NCBI RefSeq assembly: GCF_037042905.1
Contig: NC_087252.1
Location: forward strand, 459,501 to 523,500
Direction: 5' to 3'
Source of the DNA: Lytechinus pictus
Taxonomy: Eukaryota; Echinodermata; Echinoidea; Temnopleuroida; Toxopneustidae
DNA: 64,000 nucleotides
Shown here: in pieces, positions 58,197 through 64,000 of the stretch
How positions within the stretch are numbered: position 1 is the stretch's first letter
Layout: the number at the start of each line of letters is the position of its first letter
Notes under the pieces: generated by a model
Told to the model about the DNA's origin: nothing
Databases searched by the model: none
The model's input: the letters and a program-made list of their open reading frames with translations, nothing else
Position numbers and translations under genes: made by a program

Positions 58197-60369
58197 CTTG
58201 TCATCAAAGACAAAGATTACAAATATCTTTTCAATTATTTTTTGTAATGTTAGCTGCAAGCAAATTTAAATGATTCTGTGTGCATTTGCATTTTCCTATG
58301 AATTCTAAAAGGTTTCTAATTAAACATAAACAATACAGATGATAATATGTAGTAAGCGATAATACTGATCAATAATGTACATGTATGTAAATGTATAACT
58401 GAAATCCAATGCCATATAGCAATGTACATGTAGATGTAGTTGTAATTGATACTATTCCAAAAGAAACAAATTAATGAATTTTAAAGCATGAAACTTATGT
58501 GGAATATTTTTTGTCAAAAATTCATAACTCCAATTTAGCATAGTATAACTTTTGAACGTCCCTATTAAATAGCTTCATGTAGCACATTTTTGTTCCCGCA
58601 TATATTAATTCTTTAAATTTATGGATCTTAATCAGCTCAAAAAGTGACTGTCGTTTTATCACTGTAAATGCTTACATCGTGAAATGAGTGATGGATACAG
58701 TAAATTTAAGGTGTTAAAATGATGGGCGATGAGGAATATTTGGCTTATCTATTCATGAATAAGACACTTCTTTCTCCCTCTCCTTGATCTGTTATCTGTA
58801 TGCGTCTCTTAAATTGACCATGCAGTACCAGCCCAATATAAAGCTAATTAACTCCTTTAAAATGCATTTGAAGATTTTAAAACATGATGTATGTATCCCA
58901 TGCTTTTGTTGTTGATAAGATTTTACTTATATATTCAGAATGTATTAATTGGCAATAGTGCAATTTTCAAAGTAAAATATTTATGTTACGCAATAAGTGG
59001 ATATTGTGTGTTTTGTTCTGTAAACCCAGTATGTATATCAGGAGCTGCATATTTGGAAGTGGGTGTAGAGGGGGGGGGGGGGGGGCTGCAAGAAATTACA
59101 ATCAGATGGTAATTTCTGTATGTTTTTGTACACGGTTTTATTTTGGAAAAGTGTGTGTGGGGGATGGGCTAACATCGTTGGCTGATAAATGTTGTCCTCT
59201 ACACCAATCCACATCACAACTTTTCTTGTGCATTTGACCCTTTTTGGAGGGGGAGGTCAGTTTGGAGGTGGTCATTACTGAAGATTGTCATGGAAGCTTT
59301 TAGAAATATAATGCAGAAATCTGGTGAACTGTCAGAGGGAAAATGCAATTTACAAAATCTACAGACCCAATCTAGATATCGATCATATTCCTTGTAAAAT
59401 CCATGATTTGTTGTTATTATTGGAATTGGAAAGAAAAAGAATAGGATTATGAATCATTTAAATCGTAACATTGGAGAGCAGATTGCAGGAGACTTCACAT
59501 GCATTAAACTTTAAAGAAATTATAACTCTGTTGTTTCACTGACAAACTATCGTTTTGTAATGATAAATGAAGAAAACCAATTTTGACGTCATAATTTTAC
59601 ATTTATGGAGAGGATTTCTCTCTGCATAGATCAATAATGACGCACATGACCCCCTCTCTACTTTCACTTGGTATTTCAGACCTAAATGACAGGAACACAC
59701 TAAAAAGTCAAGTCAATCTTGACGTTCATATGCCATAATAATCAACATAATGATTGTGGGCATTAACGGGAAACGCATTAACGGAAAACGGAAAGACAAA
59801 AGTTAACACTGAAAAGGTCCTGGAAATTGAAGTGAAAATATATATTGAAAATATATACATAATCATGATAATGGGGATCAACTTTGGTTTCATCTATCAG
59901 ATGAAAGTATATTTTTTTTACAGTTTCTCATTTTATGGTCGATGGAAATAATAATAATTATTTTGTGCAAATCTTTTTCACAAACCTTCTTCAGAGTAAG
60001 TGGTGCTTACTAAAGTTGAACGTTTGTCGACGGCCATGAAAAGAGTCCTGTATCAATACATAAATGTGGAAAAAAATCAGGAAATTGCAAATATATAATT
60101 TTATAGAATTTTTTCAAAGTGTAAACTTTTTTGATACGCATTGTAGAATGCTTTATTAAGATGCAGTATGTTTGCTCTGAGAGATATCATATTCCGCTCT
60201 TCCTTATAGTTTCATTTCCTTTTTCTACAGTTTTGCGGCAAACCTCCGAATTCAGTTAGAAGATTAAATTCTAAAAGGGGGAGTGTATATGATATTTTGG
60301 ATCCCTCTTTAATGACATTGATTCAAACCACAAAATATGATCCCATTGTGTTGACTGTTTTGAATTCCA

Positions 60370-60632
60370 ACAGTGCCGGTTCGGGGGGGGGGGGGCGGCA
60401 CATCCGGCCCCCCCCCCCTTGAGAGGCAACAAAAGTATTTTTAGAGGATTTAGAGGATTTTTAAGTCGTGCATAATTATGCTCGTAAGGACCATTTTTTG
60501 GCTTGCCAAGTTTTTCCTACAAAAAAAAAATGGCCTCGATTTGGCGGTGAAAACCATTTTTTTTTGCTTGTCAAATTGTTCCTGTACAAAATTGCCTCCA
60601 CCCCTTGCATATCCTGGATCCGCCCCCGAATT
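60370..60632 (-). mobile_element. hAT-like MITE, third copy
   Basis: The right end CATATCCTGGATCCGCCCCC is the CAGGGGCGGATCC-type end read backward. The interior has GCTTGTCAAATTGTTCC, as in the 18205 copy inverted; the left end is degraded beside G and C runs. Confidence 0.6.
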
Positions 60633-61757
60633 TCAAATACAGTTCCGTTGTGTTTTCAAGCTTGAGAAATGACGGTTGGATGGATATAGAGTACAAAAAT
60701 ATATCATTCAATTCATAAACTATGCAGTATGCACATTACGTAACGCCAATTGAACATTATTTTATTAGAGAAGTAATGCGCAGCGCGGTGATCAGACCCG
60801 AATGAAACTACAGGGTAAAAAATTGTTTACCTCCAAACGTGCCCGACAAATGTAGCTCCATTGGATATTTGGGCATGATATTTGATGCCATTGGTGATAG
60901 CATGGACCTATAGCGACACATTAAAACAGCAACGAACCAGCAATATTTAATAGCGCCACCTCAGGTTCACAACTACTCACATCTTGCCAGTGTATTACAG
61001 TCATCTGAGATGTGCAGTCTTGTGATAAGGCACATTTGAATGATAACATACTAATTCACCGCTGAATACAACTAATTATATTATATTACAACTAATTACA
61101 TTATATTACCAGGTACTGGAGTAGGAAAACACCTACTTTTTCTCCCGAAATTATTTCAGTTTTTTGTATCAATAATATCATAAAGATGCATATGTATTTT
61201 AAGACTAGTTAATTGGTTATTATCACACAGTCAATGAGAGACCACAAAGTGTTATTCAGTTCGCTCCCCCTTTTAGAATTAAAATAGAGAATGGTAAACA
61301 TTCACAGAAAATAGAGCAAAACGTCAAATGTAACACCATTGAGGCTGGTAGATAGCATCAACAATTATTATTCGTTTAAAGACGCTTGAAAGAGCAAAAT
61401 CGAATGAAATAATTGCCCTTTTACCTCGAAGGCCAATGCTTATACTGGTGTGATAGAAATTAGGGCACAAGCAGTACAACAGGTTTACGTCATTGGAAAG
61501 AGGTGTAAGTGTGTGTGTGTGTGTGTGTGTGGGGGGGGGGGGTTATATAACATTAGTCATAAAAGAAGAAATTCGGGTTTGGTGTCATAACTGTAATAAT
61601 AAAGAAAGGAAAACAGTTTTGACTTCATAATTTTACTTCTTTCTTTTGTACCATAATCGTCTTTGGCAGTGGTCCAGTTTGACCTCGCTATCCCTCTTCA
61701 GTACAATTGGTATAGTCAAACAGTTAACCTTGATGCAGGAAAAATTGTATCGTCACA

Positions 61758-62095
61758 CAGTATGTTCACAGTGTGTTTAGAGTGTGTTCACAGTGAGTGT
61801 GTTCACAGTGTATTCTCAGTGTGTTCATAGTGTGTTCATAGTGTGTTTACAGTGTGTCCACAGTGTGTTCACAGTGTGTTTACAGTATGTTCATAGTGTG
61901 TTCACAGTATGTTCACAGTGTTTTCACAGTCAGTGTGTTCTCAGTGTGTCCACAGTTTGTTCACAGTGTGTTCACAATGTGTTCATAGTGTGTTTACAGT
62001 ATGTTCAAAGTGTGTTCACAGTGTGTTGACAATGTGTTCCCAGTGTGATGACAGTGTGTTGATAGTGCGTCCACAGCGTGTTCACAGTGTGTACT
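61758..62095 (+). repeat. 11-bp minisatellite (CAGTGTGTTCA)n
   Basis: About 30 imperfect units of CAGTGTGTTCA and variants (TTTA, TTCATAG). Because 11 is not a multiple of 3, open frames show a false 11-residue periodicity (VHSVFTVCLQ). A (GT)n run with poly-G lies at about 61507-61541. Confidence 0.92.
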
Positions 62096-62339
62096 CAATT
62101 CTGATGTGATTCACAGTGAGAATTTGGCAGTTTGACGATACTTTCACAATGTGGACCGTCTTTGCCAATGTGAGTACTTACAGTGTGCTCACTTGGTGGA
62201 TTCTGTGGATGTAATATTTCAACTGTGTAAAAATGATTTCTCTCTGTCTGTTCCACACGGTGAACGAAATGTGAATACACATGTAGAAACACTGAATTAG
62301 AACACACTGTGGAATAAACTATTTCTTTTCAGCAAGGGT

Positions 62340-63640
62340 TGTGTGGCAAATTATAAACTATATATGATTTTTGTAAGATTATTGATATGTATTTCACTGG
62401 ATTCTGTGGCTCTTCATGTATTTGTTAACTTTATCTGGCTTATAAATGGGGAGGGGGCTGGGGGACCTTCGATCATGCCACTTTAAGTTTCACCATAAAA
62501 AAAAATTAAATAAACAAGGAGAAATAAAAGAAAAGGTAAGAAAAGGGGTAAAATAATTATAACATTCCGTTTTGTTGTTAATTTTTTTCTAATCAGTTCC
62601 TTTCCGCTCGGAAGTTCCATCTCTCCTTTGTTATTATATGATTTTGTATCTTCTTTGTCTTGGTTTGTATCTCGTCTTGAATTAAAAAATATGCTATCAT
62701 ATTTTCTTCTCTTTGGGGAGGTAGATTTTCTAGGGCATTGATTCGCCCACGCGTAGCTGCAGTAGAAAGATTGCTACATTATTTCTCCTACCTGTAATTT
62801 AATACTTAACTTGTATTCCGATATTGTCGGGTGTTATCGATTTATCGCCCCCTACGGTGGCCTCGCCGTCACCAAACCGATTACATCGACTGATTTTATC
62901 AATGAAAAGGGAAATTTAACACGTGCTTAAAATGCCAATGTCCTTACAAGTTAGTGACTGTATACTGTAAGACGGATTTAGAAAAAATACTTTGGGGCGT
63001 CGGGGAATATTTATGGCTCAAATTTAGCCGCAATTCATCCGTATAACTATGAAATCGATTGTTGCCAGTTTGGAATTTCGATTAGGCCTGCCGGGAGGCG
63101 ATATCTAAAAATAACAAGAAATTGTTATGATTTTATCATCACTGACGTACAGAGGGAGGAGGTGGCGCTTGGGGTGGGCCATGGACCACCTCCCCCACAA
63201 GACAAAGAAATCAAAATGAGGACAAAACATAGAAAATAAAAGGAAAATCGGTTAATCATAATTGTTTATAGAATGTCATGTCAGAATTCATAATAACAAA
63301 ATATTTTTGTACCAAAAAGGACAAACATTTTGCTCGCCTGCTTCGATCACTCGCAGCTTGTTGGAAATGTTTTCCCCTTACGCCATATCCGACCCCCTTC
63401 AAATGTGTTACGCCACTTCTTATGGTTATTCAAGTCGTAAAGCAAAGAGAAGAGTAGGAAAAGGCGAAGAAGGGAAGAAAAAAGAAAGAAAGGTGAAATA
63501 TTGGCCGAGTAAATCTATCATAATTTTACCTGGATGAATTTCAAATCTAACAGAAAATTAGAAAGGTATTTTTTCCCCAATGAAATATAATAAAAATTCA
63601 TGTAACAAAGTGCCAATCGATGCAGGGGTTGCGACTATAG
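62340..63640. other. No gene recognised
   Basis: AT-rich sequence with A/G-rich tracts and no exon-like segment or complete repeat that I can name. Confidence 0.5.
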
Positions 63641-63870
63641 GGGACTCTTCGTCATCATCATTACCATCACCACCACCACAACCACCATCATCATCGTCAT
63701 CATCACCATAATAATAATCACCATATCATCATCATCATCATGATCATCATCAACATCATTATCATCATCATCATCACCACCATTATCATCATCACCAACA
63801 TCATCATCACCACCACCAACACCACCATTATCTTCATCATCATCTTAATCGTCGTCGTCATCGTCGTAAG
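63640..63870. repeat. (CAT)n/(ATC)n microsatellite
   Basis: Imperfect trinucleotide array of CATCATCAC and ACCACCA words. The Met-rich minus-strand frame is a by-product. Confidence 0.92.
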
Positions 63871-63931
63871 CAACCTCAATAAAAATAAAATCACATCATC
63901 TAAAAAAAGATTGCAGCAACACCTCAACATC

Positions 63932-63980
63932 AGGGGCTCCGCCAGATTTTACAGGGAAGTGGGGGGGGGGGGGGGTGGGC
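63932..63980 (+). mobile_element. Left end of a CAGGGGC-type element, cut by the window edge
   Basis: CAGGGGCTCCGCCAGATTTT followed by a long G run resembles the hAT-like ends seen at 16751 and 18205. Confidence 0.4.
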
Positions 63981-64000
63981 TGGTAGCAAGGAGACCTATT

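Noticed and set aside
61784-62109. Cys/Val-rich periodic frames
   Set aside because: Produced by an 11-bp tandem repeat; the 11-residue period follows from the arithmetic.

Overview
The window is animal nuclear DNA. It is AT-rich and dense with mobile-element debris, and its genes are short phase-matched exons with GT/AG borders. A MYST acetyltransferase, an axonemal dynein heavy chain and an ABHD10-type hydrolase point to a metazoan. The tRNA-derived SINEs, the many foldback elements and the frequent ACATGTACATGT-type words suggest a marine deuterostome, most likely an echinoderm such as a sea urchin. That species call is inference.

Four genes are supported. (1) 0.5-3.8 kb, minus: the first five coding exons (272 codons) of a dynein heavy chain; the gene continues past the left edge. 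(2) 13.28-17.26 kb, plus: a four-exon gene for an unrecognised 123-residue secreted protein whose two middle exons are duplicates of each other. (3) 23.66-48.57 kb, minus: a complete KAT7/HBO1 lysine acetyltransferase, 11 coding exons and 596 residues, with a 12 kb first intron. (4) 49.13-53.13 kb, plus: a complete ABHD10-like mitochondrial serine hydrolase, four exons and 281 residues. KAT7 and ABHD10 are head to head; their start codons lie 562 bp apart and probably share a promoter region.

Most of the rest is repeats. KAT7 intron 1 holds a three-level nest. A roughly 450-bp inverted-repeat element (38926-47606) was hit by a full-length Ty3/gypsy-type LTR retrotransposon (39019-47248, minus; gag and pol ORFs open, LTRs almost identical, 4-bp target duplication). 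Its 5' LTR was then hit by a 1078-bp TA-flanked DNA element. Other families are two tRNA-type SINE families, hAT-like CAGGGGCGGATCC elements, mariner-like CAGTGCG elements, many palindromic MITEs (some inserted into their own kind), two 1-kb repeats carrying arrays of TGACCTTTGACCT, a decayed non-LTR retrotransposon, and several micro- and minisatellites. From 53.5 kb to the right end I found no gene.

Points most worth a second look: the duplicated-exon secreted protein with a possible dead third copy; a 72-bp tandem duplication that copies the 3' splice site of KAT7 exon 10 and stays open in frame; the nested insertions whose ages can be ordered; and the dispersed DR1-like nuclear-receptor motif arrays.
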